Shown: positions 8,580-16,520 of the stretch, piece after piece | How positions within the stretch are numbered: the first letter of the stretch is position 1 | Layout of the letters: each line of letters begins with the position of its first letter | From: Streptomyces sp. NBC_01214 | GTDB taxonomy: Bacteria; Actinomycetota; Actinomycetes; Streptomycetales; Streptomycetaceae | Assembly (NCBI RefSeq): GCF_026340975.1 | Contig: NZ_JAPEOS010000003.1 | Location: 930,001 to 994,000 of the forward strand | Direction of reading: 5' to 3' | DNA: 64,000 bases | Translations under genes and position numbers: made by a program | Notes under the pieces: model-generated | What the model was told of the DNA's origin: nothing | Database searches by the model: none | The model's input: the letters and a program-made list of their open reading frames with translations, nothing else

Positions 8580-11500
8580 CATCCCATCAGGTCGACGCCG
8601 GTGTCGACGCCGGTGTCGGAACCGGTGCTGGAACCGTCGGTGGCGGCACCGGCGTCCGCTACCGGCGTCCGGTGTCGCCCACCGAACGCCTCTACCTCTC
8701 CGCCGGAGACCCCCGCGGGGCCATGGCCCTGCGCATCGTCGTCGAGGGCGACGGCGTACCCGACCCCCAGGCGTTCCGGGCAGCCCTGGCACGGGCCGCC
8801 GAGTCGTGCCCGGGGTCGCGGCTCGTGCGGGTCGGGACGACGTGGAGCGCCGGGGGGCCGCTGCCGCAGGTGCGGTACGACGTACCGCACGCCGGTGCGT
8901 ACGCCGACTCGGCTCCGGGGACGGTCGCTTGGCCCGCCGGGCCGTCGCGGCGGACGGAGCCGCCGGGCTGTGAGGTGCTGATCGTGCCGGGCGCGGACGG
9001 GAAGGAGACGGACGGGAAGACGGCGGACGGGAAGACGACCACCACGATCGTCTTCAGCGCCTCGCACGCCGTGATGGACGGTCACGGCGCCCTGACCTGG
9101 GTACGGGAGGTCTTCCGAGCCCTGCGCGGCGAGCCCGCCCGGCCCGCGCTCGACGCGGACACCGACGCCGGGCTGCTGCGCCGGCTCGGCAGCACCGGGC
9201 CGCGGCCCACGCCGGGGCCTCCCCGGCGTTCCCCGCTCGGCCCGACCGACGGCGGCGGCCGCCCGATCCGGACGCTGTGGCTGCGCCGCACCCTGCCCGG
9301 CCGCCGTCCCGCGCTCACCGCCCGCCTCGCGCAAGCCCTGGCCGACGCCGCAGGGATCGACACCCGTGTCATGGTCCCCGTCGACCTGCGCCGCCACCGC
9401 CCCGGGATCGCGGCCACGGGCAACCTGAGCCTGCCGCTGTTCCTGGACCTGCGCCCCGGGGAGGACTGGACGGCCGCGCACACCCGCCTGCTGACCGACC
9501 TGGCCGGGAACCGCGAACTCGCGGCCGGATTCGAAACGGCCCTCGCGCCGCTGCCGAGGTCAGTGACAGCCGCTCTGCTGCGCACCGCACAGGCCGTGGC
9601 GTCACGTACCGACCGCCACCTCGCTTCGGCCGTCGTCTCCCACCTCGGCCGCCTGGACCTGGCGGAATTCTCCGGCGGCGGCTTCACGGCCGGCACGGCC
9701 TACGCACTGCCGGTGCACGCCCCGCTGGTCCCGCTCTCCTTCGTCGCCGCCGAGAGCGGCACGACGACCGAGATCACGCTGGGCGTCCGCGGCGGGGGCC
9801 CGGATCTCGGCGCCCGCGCCGCGCGGTTGCTGGACGCGGTCCTGGCCGGCCTCGAACCGATCGCGGAGCACGGCCCCGCCGAAGCGGAGGCCGCAGCCAC
9901 GGGCCCCGCACTCCGGTCGGCACACCCGGCTCCAGCCGTCCCGGCTCCAGCCGTCCCGGCTCCAGCCGTCCCGGCTCCGGGCGTCTTGGCTCCGGCTGTC
10001 TCGGCTCCGGCCGTCTCGGCTCCGGGCGTCCCCGAGCTCACCGTCGTGGACGCCTTCCGCGCCCAGGCCGCCCGCACCCCCGACGCGCCCGCGCTCGACG
10101 GGCCCGAGGGCGTGGTCACGTACGCCGAACTCGACCGGCGCTCCGACACCGTTGCGGACGGGCTCCGGCGCCGCGGCGTGGGACGCGAGGACCTGGTGGG
10201 ACTGGTCGTCGACCGCACGCCCGCCGGAGTGTGCGCCCTGTGGGGCATCCTCAAGGCGGGCGCCGCCTACGTGCCGCTCGACCCCGGCCATCCCGGCGTA
10301 CGGATCAGGGAGGTCCTCGGGCGTTCCGCCACCGGTCTGTGCCTGACCGGACGACACCTGGTCGAGGAACTCGCCCCCTTCGTGCCGGGAACCCTGCTCG
10401 CCGTCGAAGACCTCCTCGACGACGCCCCCGGCCCGGACGCGGGAGCGGAGGGATCCGCCGCCGCGGCGGACGTACGGCCCGCGGACCTCGCGTACGTCAT
10501 CCACACCTCCGGTTCCACCGGCCGACCCAAGGGCGTGCAGATCGAGCACGGAAGCCTCATGGGCTTCGTCCGCTGGATGAGCGGCGTCTGCCGGGTCACC
10601 GGTCGCACGCGCTTCGGCTTCGCCTCCTCCTACGCCTTCGACATCTCGTGCTTCCCCCTCTTCCTGCCGCTGCTGGCCGGCGGTACGGCCGTCCTCGCCC
10701 CCGGCACGCCCTCGCCCACCGCCCTGCGCGAGCTCGTCGCCGAGCACCGCGCCGACACCCTCGCGCTCACGCCCTCCCATCTCGCCCTCCTCGGCGCCGG
10801 GGGCAACGGCGCCGGGGGCAACGGTTCCGCGGGCAACGGCCCCACGCACCGCCTGCGCACCCTGCTGCTGGGCGGTGAGCCCCTCACCCCCACCGCCGTA
10901 CGGTCCGCGCGCACCGTCTTCGGGGCCGATTGCCGTGTCATCAACGCGTACGGGCCCACGGAGGCGACCGTCGCCGTACTCGCCCACACCGTGGACGGCG
11001 CCGAGAGCGGCGCCACCGTCCCGATCGGCTCGCCCGGCCCCTACGCCCGCGTCGACCTCGTCACCGAGGACGGCGAGAGCATCGGCAGCGGACCGGGCGA
11101 CACCGGCCGCACCGGCGAGATCGTCGTGCGCGGGGTCCAGGTGGCCCGCGGCTACCTCGGTCCGTCCGACGGCCGTCCCTCGCCGTTCAGCACCGGCCCC
11201 GACGGAGTCCGCGCCTATCGCACCGGCGACCTCGGACGCCGACTGGCCGACGGAGCCGTCGAGTTCGCGGGGCGCATCGACGAACAGGTGAAGATCGCCG
11301 GGCACCGCGTCGACCCCGCCGAGGTCGTCGCCGCCCTCGAAGCCCACCCGGCCGTCCACCGCGCCGTCGTCGTGCCCCGCCGCCGCCCGAACTCCACGGC
11401 GACCGTGCTCTGCGCGTACGTACTGCCGACCGTCGACGACCCGGTAGTCCGCGCGGATCTGCCCCGCACCCTGCGGACCGAGCTCACCCGGACGCTCCCG

Positions 11501-11887
11501 ACGTACCTCGTCCCCGCCCACGTCGTGGTGATCGACACCCTGCCCAGCACGGTCAGTGGCAAGACCGATCTCGACGCCTTCCCCGACCCCTTCGCCCACG
11601 CCGCGCCGGGCGGACCCGAACCCGTCACCTTGGAGGCGCGGGTCAGGCACCACTGGGCGGAGGTCCTCGGCGTCGACGGAGCGCTGCTGTCGTCGGACTC
11701 CGAATTCCACGCCCTCGGCGGTGATTCCCTGGCCCTGGTCGAGATGCTCACCGCCGTCTCCTCGGACCTGCTGACCCCCGGTCAGGCCACGCGGTTCACG
11801 GGCCGCCTCGACTGCCTCGTACGCAACCTGACGCTGGAGCAGGTCTGCGAGCACCTGGCCGCCGCCCGCGAGGAGGTGTCCGCATGA
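8576..11887 (+). CDS. lstE: LstE-like nonribosomal peptide synthetase (condensation-adenylation-PCP)
   Basis: 1103 residues in three modules. Residues ~20-440 are a condensation/acyltransferase-like domain with the HxxxDG motif at H164-D168 (HAVMDG). Residues 451-485 are a Pro-Ala-Val linker encoded by seven 15-bp repeats. Residues ~490-980 are an adenylation domain (HTSGSTGRPKG, FDISCF, NAYGPTEA, YRTGDLG). Residues ~1005-1075 are a peptidyl carrier with the phosphopantetheine serine S1051 in LGGDSLAL. There is no thioesterase. In lipstatin the NRPS activates leucine, which is esterified to the hydroxyl of the lactone chain; the amino acid chosen here cannot be read safely from the visible pocket residues, so valine, alanine or glycine analogues are possible. 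A lysine/threonine-rich DGK repeat lies at residues ~141-160. Confidence 0.85.
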   Translation: MTSHQVDAGVDAGVGTGAGTVGGGTGVRYRRPVSPTERLYLSAGDPRGAMALRIVVEGDGVPDPQAFRAALARAAESCPGSRLVRVGTTWSAGGPLPQVRYDVPHAGAYADSAPGTVAWPAGPSRRTEPPGCEVLIVPGADGKETDGKTADGKTTTTIVFSASHAVMDGHGALTWVREVFRALRGEPARPALDADTDAGLLRRLGSTGPRPTPGPPRRSPLGPTDGGGRPIRTLWLRRTLPGRRPALTARLAQALADAAGIDTRVMVPVDLRRHRPGIAATGNLSLPLFLDLRPGEDWTAAHTRLLTDLAGNRELAAGFETALAPLPRSVTAALLRTAQAVASRTDRHLASAVVSHLGRLDLAEFSGGGFTAGTAYALPVHAPLVPLSFVAAESGTTTEITLGVRGGGPDLGARAARLLDAVLAGLEPIAEHGPAEAEAAATGPALRSAHPAPAVPAPAVPAPAVPAPGVLAPAVSAPAVSAPGVPELTVVDAFRAQAARTPDAPALDGPEGVVTYAELDRRSDTVADGLRRRGVGREDLVGLVVDRTPAGVCALWGILKAGAAYVPLDPGHPGVRIREVLGRSATGLCLTGRHLVEELAPFVPGTLLAVEDLLDDAPGPDAGAEGSAAAADVRPADLAYVIHTSGSTGRPKGVQIEHGSLMGFVRWMSGVCRVTGRTRFGFASSYAFDISCFPLFLPLLAGGTAVLAPGTPSPTALRELVAEHRADTLALTPSHLALLGAGGNGAGGNGSAGNGPTHRLRTLLLGGEPLTPTAVRSARTVFGADCRVINAYGPTEATVAVLAHTVDGAESGATVPIGSPGPYARVDLVTEDGESIGSGPGDTGRTGEIVVRGVQVARGYLGPSDGRPSPFSTGPDGVRAYRTGDLGRRLADGAVEFAGRIDEQVKIAGHRVDPAEVVAALEAHPAVHRAVVVPRRRPNSTATVLCAYVLPTVDDPVVRADLPRTLRTELTRTLPTYLVPAHVVVIDTLPSTVSGKTDLDAFPDPFAHAAPGGPEPVTLEARVRHHWAEVLGVDGALLSSDSEFHALGGDSLALVEMLTAVSSDLLTPGQATRFTGRLDCLVRNLTLEQVCEHLAAAREEVSA
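9926..10030 (+). repeat. Seven 15-bp tandem repeats in the lstE linker
   Basis: Units begin at 9926, 9941, 9956, 9971, 9986, 10001 and 10016, consensus CCGGCTCCAGCCGTC. The first three are identical and the later ones differ at one to four positions. Each unit encodes Pro-Ala-Pro-Ala-Val or a variant, giving a 35-residue flexible linker between the condensation-like and adenylation domains. The length is a multiple of three, so gain or loss of units keeps the frame. Confidence 0.9.
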
Positions 11888-12600
11888 TCTTCGTCGGAGA
11901 GGGAGCGCTGCTCCGCCGCGCCGTCACCCACGCGGCCACCCAGGGGTACCCGGTCGACCTGGTCTGCTCCGCCGACCCGCTGGACGCCGCCGCTGCCGAC
12001 GCGGCCCACCTCGCGGCGGCGGACGTCAACGCCCACGCCGACGCGCTGGCCCGGGCCTGTACCGACGGCATCATCTGGTCCCTCAACAACCGGCAGATCT
12101 TCCGCGAGCCGCTGCTCCGGGCGGACGGGCTGCGCATCCTCAACATCCACAACGGACTGCTGCCGCGCCATCGCGGACTGCCCTCCGTCGCCGTCCTGTT
12201 CGCCCTGCTGCACGGCGACACGGAGTACGGCGCCACGGCCCACGAGGTCGACGCGGGCATCGACACCGGTCCGGTCCTGGCCGAACACCGCTTCCCCATC
12301 GGGCCCGAGGACCGGTACCACCAGGTCATGCTCCGCGGCATCCGGGCCTGCCAGGCCCTGTTCGAGCAGGTCCTCCCGGCGGTCACCACCGGAACCGTCC
12401 GCCCCGCACGCGTAGCGTCGGCGCAACCGTCCGGGTACTACGGGCTGCGCGCCCTGGACCGGCTGGACGCCTATCGCGACCACCCCGCCTACCCGCGCGC
12501 CACCGACCTCGGCCCCTTCGCCGCCCACGCCCCCGAGCTCGCCCGGGCGCTGGTCCGCCCGCCGTCGCTCAGACCTCCCGGGCGGTGTTCAGACGGGTGA
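11884..12600 (+). CDS. lstF: LstF-like formyltransferase
   Basis: 238 residues from ATG 11884, overlapping the lstE stop (ATGA). The formyltransferase core is clear: NIHNGLLPRHRGLPS at residues 87-101 and HEVDAGIDTGPVL at 120-132, supplying the N, H and D residues (N87, H89, D123) used by 10-formyl-THF-dependent transferases such as Fmt and ArnA. In lipstatin LstF N-formylates the leucine moiety. It lacks the C-terminal tRNA-binding domain of methionyl-tRNA formyltransferase, consistent with a small-molecule or carrier-bound substrate. It is the last gene; its 3' end overlaps by 32 bases the end of the convergent gene on the minus strand. Confidence 0.87.
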   Translation: MIFVGEGALLRRAVTHAATQGYPVDLVCSADPLDAAAADAAHLAAADVNAHADALARACTDGIIWSLNNRQIFREPLLRADGLRILNIHNGLLPRHRGLPSVAVLFALLHGDTEYGATAHEVDAGIDTGPVLAEHRFPIGPEDRYHQVMLRGIRACQALFEQVLPAVTTGTVRPARVASAQPSGYYGLRALDRLDAYRDHPAYPRATDLGPFAAHAPELARALVRPPSLRPPGRCSDG

Positions 12601-12970
12601 TCTCGGCGGCGTACGCGGCGGTGCGGACCGCCGAAGTGCCGCAGACGTACAGGCCGGTGCCGACCGTGGCCAGGGGGAGGGAGAGGAGCAGCGCGGCAAG
12701 CATCGGGCCCAGGTCGCGCTCTGCGTCACAGCGTTCGCCTTCGTCCCTCTGGTAGGTCACCTTGAAGTCGGTGTCCTGGTGGAAGGCGCGGGAGTCACAT
12801 TCGATGGGCTCGGTGTTCTCGCCGCGGTCGATGCTGAAGGGGAAGACGAGCAGGTAGGCCACCCAGAGCCAGATGAGGGCGGCCGCGGCCATCAGTCCCC
12901 GGCCCCAGCCCTGCTCGCGCAGGCCGCGCACGCGGAATTCCCTGTCGTACACCTGTGCCTGTGAATTCAT
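12569..12970 (-). CDS. Small two-TM membrane protein of unknown function
   Basis: 133 residues from ATG 12970 (MNSQAQVYDREFRV). One hydrophobic segment at ~23-42 and another at ~88-112 flank a hydrophilic loop that has two cysteines (ECDSRAF and ERCDAE) and probably lies outside the membrane. I do not recognise the family. It converges on lstF and overlaps its 3' end by 32 bases, and no similarity to the lst pathway is apparent, so it marks the downstream border of the biosynthetic operon. Confidence 0.7.
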   Translation of the reverse strand: MNSQAQVYDREFRVRGLREQGWGRGLMAAAALIWLWVAYLLVFPFSIDRGENTEPIECDSRAFHQDTDFKVTYQRDEGERCDAERDLGPMLAALLLSLPLATVGTGLYVCGTSAVRTAAYAAEITRLNTAREV

Positions 12971-13079
12971 AGGGGCGAAGCTAGCGCAGACCGACCGCTC
13001 GACGGCCCGACCGCTCGACGGCCCGACCTCCCGACCGCGACGAAGGCCGCCTTCCGGTCCGCCGGGCCTCCGGCCGGGC

Positions 13080-13439
13080 TCACGTCCGGGGCGGAAGGGG
13101 AGGCCCGGGCCGCAGATATCGGTCCCAGATCTGGGCCTTGCGGTACGGGCCGCCCCCGTCGCCGTCGTACTGCGGCGCATCGAAGGCGACCCAGTAGGCC
13201 ATCTCCCCGGCCCGTGCAGGGGGGTTCTCCACGAGCTCGGGCGCCCCCATGGCGTCGATCGTGCCCGGGAACTCGTTCCGCCAAGGGCCGTTCCGGTCCG
13301 GATCGTGGACGACCGTGACCCGACTGCCCGCAGCCAGCGCGCCGGCCGGCCAGTCCTGGCTCAGGGGCCGGCCCCTGATGTGTTCGACGACCCGTCGGTC
13401 ATCCGGGCTCGACGAGGCGGAGGAGGGAGGAGCAACCAT
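13080..13439 (-). CDS. Conserved-looking hypothetical protein
   Basis: 119 residues from ATG 13439 (MVAPPSSAS); an upstream in-frame start at 13475 is less likely because it adds a basic stretch of low complexity. The middle and C-terminal part (GSRVTVVHDPD, GEMAYWVAFDAPQYD, YRKAQIWDRYL) looks like a compact, well-conserved beta-rich domain seen in many Streptomyces small proteins; some databases label relatives as ferrous iron transport protein A, a name I would not transfer. No membrane segment or metal motif is visible. It stands alone between two unrelated minus-strand genes. Confidence 0.65.
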   Translation of the reverse strand: MVAPPSSASSSPDDRRVVEHIRGRPLSQDWPAGALAAGSRVTVVHDPDRNGPWRNEFPGTIDAMGAPELVENPPARAGEMAYWVAFDAPQYDGDGGGPYRKAQIWDRYLRPGPPLPPRT

Positions 13440-13487
13440 GCGCCCAGCATGCCGGCAGCGGATCGCTGAAGCCACGGGTTAAGCCGG

Positions 13488-13528
13488 GCACAGGCACAGG
13501 CACAGCGCAGGCACAGCGCAGGCGCAGT
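13488..13528. repeat. Short GGCACA/GCGCAG tandem repeat
   Basis: About 40 bases of imperfect short-period repeat (CAGGCACAG and CAGCGCAGG units) lie just beyond the 3' end of the reductase gene. Not coding; possibly simple slippage sequence. Confidence 0.6.
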
Positions 13529-13529
13529 C

Positions 13530-14309
13530 TCAGTCGCGCACGTGCAGCCCGAAACCCGTGCGGCCCGCGGGCTCCAGGCCCTCCTTCAGGTGCAGGGAGG
13601 GGATCTCGTAGTCACCGAAGTTCTGCTGCCGGAACGCGATCGGCTCGGTCGACTCCAGGGTGAGCAGGCGCTGCTGCCAGGCCCCGGCGGCGTCCGCGTA
13701 CTCCTCGGCGGTCATCCGGTCGGTGCCGTGCAGCACGAACGGCGGCAGCACCTCGACGCCCGGGTAGTAGAGGATGCCGTGCTGGAACGGGAACAGCAGG
13801 TCCTCGATGGGGCCGTTGATCCCGCGAGCGGAGTAGTGCGACTCCGGGCCGCCGACGGTCACCGACAGCAGGGCCTTCCGGCCCGCGAGGGTGCCTTCGC
13901 CGAAGCGCTCGCCGTACTTGGTGTCGCTGTGCTCGCCGACGCCGTAGGCGAAGCGGTAGGTGAACACCCGGTCCACCCAGCCCTTGAGGATCGCGGGCAT
14001 GGTGTACCACCACAGCGGGAACTGGAAGATGATCGTGTCGGCCCACAGCAGCTTCTCCTGCTCGGCGAGGACGTCGGGGGTGAGCGCCCCGGCGTTGAAG
14101 GCCCGGCCCGAATCCAGGGCGACCCTCAGCGGACTCGACGCGTGGGGACCGTAGTCCGCCGCGTCCACGACCGCCTTCCAGTTCATCGCGTACAGATCGC
14201 TCACCCGTACCTCGTGCCCGGCGGCCTTCAAGGTGGACACCGCGAGGTCCTTCAGCGAGCTGTTGAGCGACTTCGGCTCCGGGTGGGCGTGGACGATCAG
14301 CGTCTTCAC
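13530..14309 (-). CDS. NAD(P)H:quinone oxidoreductase (flavodoxin fold)
   Basis: 259 residues from GTG 14309. It begins VKTLIVHAHPEPKSLNSSL, the FMN phosphate-binding loop of the NQO1/MdaB/WrbA-like flavodoxin fold, and continues with QFPLWWYTMPAILKGWVDRV, the hallmark of the Flavodoxin_2 family that reduces quinones or other electrophiles with NAD(P)H. No transmembrane segment; cytosolic. It is transcribed away from an XRE-type regulator with 138 bases between them, an arrangement in which the regulator usually controls the reductase in response to electrophile or redox stress. That link is inference from position. Confidence 0.88.
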   Translation of the reverse strand: MKTLIVHAHPEPKSLNSSLKDLAVSTLKAAGHEVRVSDLYAMNWKAVVDAADYGPHASSPLRVALDSGRAFNAGALTPDVLAEQEKLLWADTIIFQFPLWWYTMPAILKGWVDRVFTYRFAYGVGEHSDTKYGERFGEGTLAGRKALLSVTVGGPESHYSARGINGPIEDLLFPFQHGILYYPGVEVLPPFVLHGTDRMTAEEYADAAGAWQQRLLTLESTEPIAFRQQNFGDYEIPSLHLKEGLEPAGRTGFGLHVRD

Positions 14310-14447
14310 GGGAACTCCTTCGGATCGGATGCCTCGATCCTGGACGCGGCGGCGTCCGGCGTTCAGGGGCGCCCCTTCCGTCGGACCGGACTTCCTGGTA
14401 CCGACAGGACCACCCTCACGCGCGTCACCCGGGCCATACTGGGACGC

Positions 14448-15395
14448 ATGGACGATCTTGCTGGCTTCCTGCGGACCCGGCGCTCCCGGGTCGACCCGGG
14501 AGCCGTCGGCATCCCCACCGACAGCCGCCGCAGGGTGGCCGGGCTGCGCCGCGAGGAGGTCGCGCACCTGTCCGGCGTCAGCGTCGACTACTACGTACGC
14601 CTGGAGCAGGGCCGCGCGACCCAACCCTCCGAGCAGGTCCTCGACGCGCTCGCCGGCGTCCTCGACCTCGACGAAACCGAACGCGGGCACCTCTACCGGC
14701 TTGCCAGGCAGCGGCGCCGCCGGACGAAGGCGCCGGTGAACGGGGTCCCGCCGGCCGGAAGTCGGGGGAGGGTCCGGCCGGAGGTACTGCGCGTCCTCGA
14801 CCTGGTCGCCGACGCGCCCGCGCTGATCATGGACCACCGCCTGGACGTGCTGGCCGGGAACCGCCTCGCAGGGCTCCTCTACGGCCGGTCGGTGTCGGGC
14901 CTGAACACCGCCCGGCACATCTTCCTGGACGAGGCGGAGCGCGGCCTCTACGCGGACTGGGAGACATGCACCCTCGACGTGGTCGGGCACCTGCGTCTGG
15001 CCGCCGGCCAACATCCTGAGGACCCCCGACTGGCCTCGCTCATCGGCGAGTTGGCGATGGGCAGTGAGCGCTTCCGTCGCCTCTGGGCCCGCGCGGATGT
15101 GCGCGCCCGCACCCACGGGCGCAAGGCCTACCGGCATCCGTTGGTGGGACTGCTGGAACTGCACCAGGAGAACTTCGCGCTACCGGGTGAATCGGGCATG
15201 GAGCTGCTGGTGTTGTCCGCGGCCCCGGGCAGTCCCGCCGAGGACGGTCTGCGCCTGCTCGCGGGCCTGGGCGCCGACAGCGGTGCGGAGCGGGTGTCAC
15301 CGCGCCCAGCGTCCGCCGCGTCCGCCCTGTCGACCCTGCCGGCTCCGTCCACCCCGCCCACACCGGTCCCCGCCTCCACCCGCACTGCGATGTGA
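14448..15395 (+). CDS. XRE-family regulator with MmyB-like ligand-binding domain
   Basis: 315 residues from ATG 14448. Residues 1-80 are a helix-turn-helix of the XRE class (LRREEVAHLSGVSVDYYVRL, a motif very common in Streptomyces), and residues ~105-270 are the MmyB-like/PAS-type domain (LIMDHRLDVLAGNRLAG) thought to bind a small hydrophobic ligand. The last ~40 residues are a Ser/Pro/Thr-rich tail. Divergent from the flavodoxin-fold reductase, its likely target. These regulators often pair with a single oxidoreductase gene. Confidence 0.87.
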   Translation: MDDLAGFLRTRRSRVDPGAVGIPTDSRRRVAGLRREEVAHLSGVSVDYYVRLEQGRATQPSEQVLDALAGVLDLDETERGHLYRLARQRRRRTKAPVNGVPPAGSRGRVRPEVLRVLDLVADAPALIMDHRLDVLAGNRLAGLLYGRSVSGLNTARHIFLDEAERGLYADWETCTLDVVGHLRLAAGQHPEDPRLASLIGELAMGSERFRRLWARADVRARTHGRKAYRHPLVGLLELHQENFALPGESGMELLVLSAAPGSPAEDGLRLLAGLGADSGAERVSPRPASAASALSTLPAPSTPPTPVPASTRTAM

Positions 15396-15466
15396 TGGCC
15401 GGCTCGGCTCGGCTCGGCCCGGCCCGGGTGGGTTGGGGTGGGCGGTCGGTCGGTTGGCGGGCCAGG

Positions 15467-16207
15467 TCAGACGCCGGCGCCCGCTCGTGCCGGCTCGGGA
15501 ACGGGGCCGTCCGACATCGCGCGGGCCATCCACGCGGAGGAGCGCAGGGTCTGCGCGACGAAGGCGCCGCGGCCCACCCCGAGGGTGCGCAGGGCCGGAC
15601 CGTGGTCCATCGCGACCAGGCCGGCGGCGCCGACCAGCAGTCCGCGCCACCCGGCCGTCACCGCCCGGCGGGCGGGCCGGGGCAGTCCGGCGAGCCCCTC
15701 CCGCAGGCGCAGGCAGTGGAAGGGGACGTGCCGCTCCTCGTCCGCCAGGATCCGGCCCGCGACCTCGATGGTCAGGGGGTCGGTGGCGCCGTCGCGCAGG
15801 GCCCGGTAGTACCCCAGGGCCACCACCTCGGCGACCATCAGCACCAGCAGTTCCACCCGTAGTCCGAGGAGCCGCCGGAACCGGACGAAGGCCGCGTCGC
15901 TCCAGTGCCCGTCGAGCGTGCCGGCCCCGCCGGCCGCCAGCAGCAGCTTCAGCATCCGCGCGTGGTTCTGTTCCTCGGCGATGAAGAGCCGGACCGCCTC
16001 GGAGTAGACCGGGTCGCCGGCGAGGTCGGCCTTGCCGGAGAGTGCGGAGCCGTCGCCGTCCTCGCCGACCTGGAACTTCTGGATGCTACGGACGATTTCG
16101 GCCGGCAACTGCGCACCCTTCCCCCAGTCGGGGTCGCCCAGGGCCGCCCGGCGCTCCCGCTCGGCCTCGAACTCGCTCACCCATGCCCCGTACTCACTTT
16201 TGATCAT
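15467..16207 (-). CDS. Ferritin-like diiron-type protein
   Basis: 246 residues from ATG 16207 (MIKSEYGAWV). A four-helix ferritin-like domain spans ~60-190, with carboxylate/histidine pairs EEQNHARM and DEERHVPFH that resemble the two diiron-binding E-x-x-H helices; a hydrophobic segment lies between them. The reaction is unknown. The start is a choice: ATG 16225 is in frame too (adding six residues including a TTA codon), but neither has a ribosome-binding site, whereas a promoter TTGAAC-N17-GATTAT ends five bases before 16207, so a leaderless message starting at that ATG fits best. Two TTGA-N6-TCAA palindromes overlap this promoter. Confidence 0.78.
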   Translation of the reverse strand: MIKSEYGAWVSEFEAERERRAALGDPDWGKGAQLPAEIVRSIQKFQVGEDGDGSALSGKADLAGDPVYSEAVRLFIAEEQNHARMLKLLLAAGGAGTLDGHWSDAAFVRFRRLLGLRVELLVLMVAEVVALGYYRALRDGATDPLTIEVAGRILADEERHVPFHCLRLREGLAGLPRPARRAVTAGWRGLLVGAAGLVAMDHGPALRTLGVGRGAFVAQTLRSSAWMARAMSDGPVPEPARAGAGV

Positions 16208-16241
16208 GTTCAATAATCTAGCCATTGTTGATCGCGTTCAA
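16200..16241 (-). promoter_or_regulatory. Promoter with two palindromic operators for the ferritin-like gene
   Basis: On the minus strand TTGAAC (16236-16241) and GATTAT (16213-16218) are 17 bases apart and would start transcription at about 16207, the A of the ATG. Two copies of a partly palindromic 14-mer, TTGATCGCGTTCAA (16228-16241) and TTGATCATGTTCAA (16200-16213), cover the -35 and the -10/start. They agree at 12 of 14 positions. This is a classic layout for repression by a dimeric regulator. Confidence 0.6.
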
Positions 16242-16520
16242 AAGTGTCGGAATGTCATGGCCGAGTAACAGAACCACGCGGACCGGCGGTCGCCCGCGAC
16301 AGCCGGCCGGCCGGGTTCGGCCGGCGCGCTTCGCCGTCACCTTCAGGACTTCCGCCTGCGTGATCACCAGCGCGGGCGGCGGCGCGACCGACGGCTTCGC
16401 CGCCGCCGTCGCAGTGGCGGACGGGCCGCCGCTTCAACTCCCGCCGGCGCGCTCTGCGGTCCCGGCCGCCACCAGCGTCACGGCCACTCCGACAGCGGCC
16501 CCCCGTCTCGGCCCGGGAGC

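Noticed and set aside
9602..11854. 750-codon minus-strand frame opposite lstE
   Set aside because: Antisense shadow; repeats in it only mirror the lstE linker repeats.
13488..13528. CRISPR-like repeat array
   Set aside because: The units are 6-9 bases with no spacers; it is simple-sequence repeat. No CRISPR array or cas gene is seen anywhere in the window.
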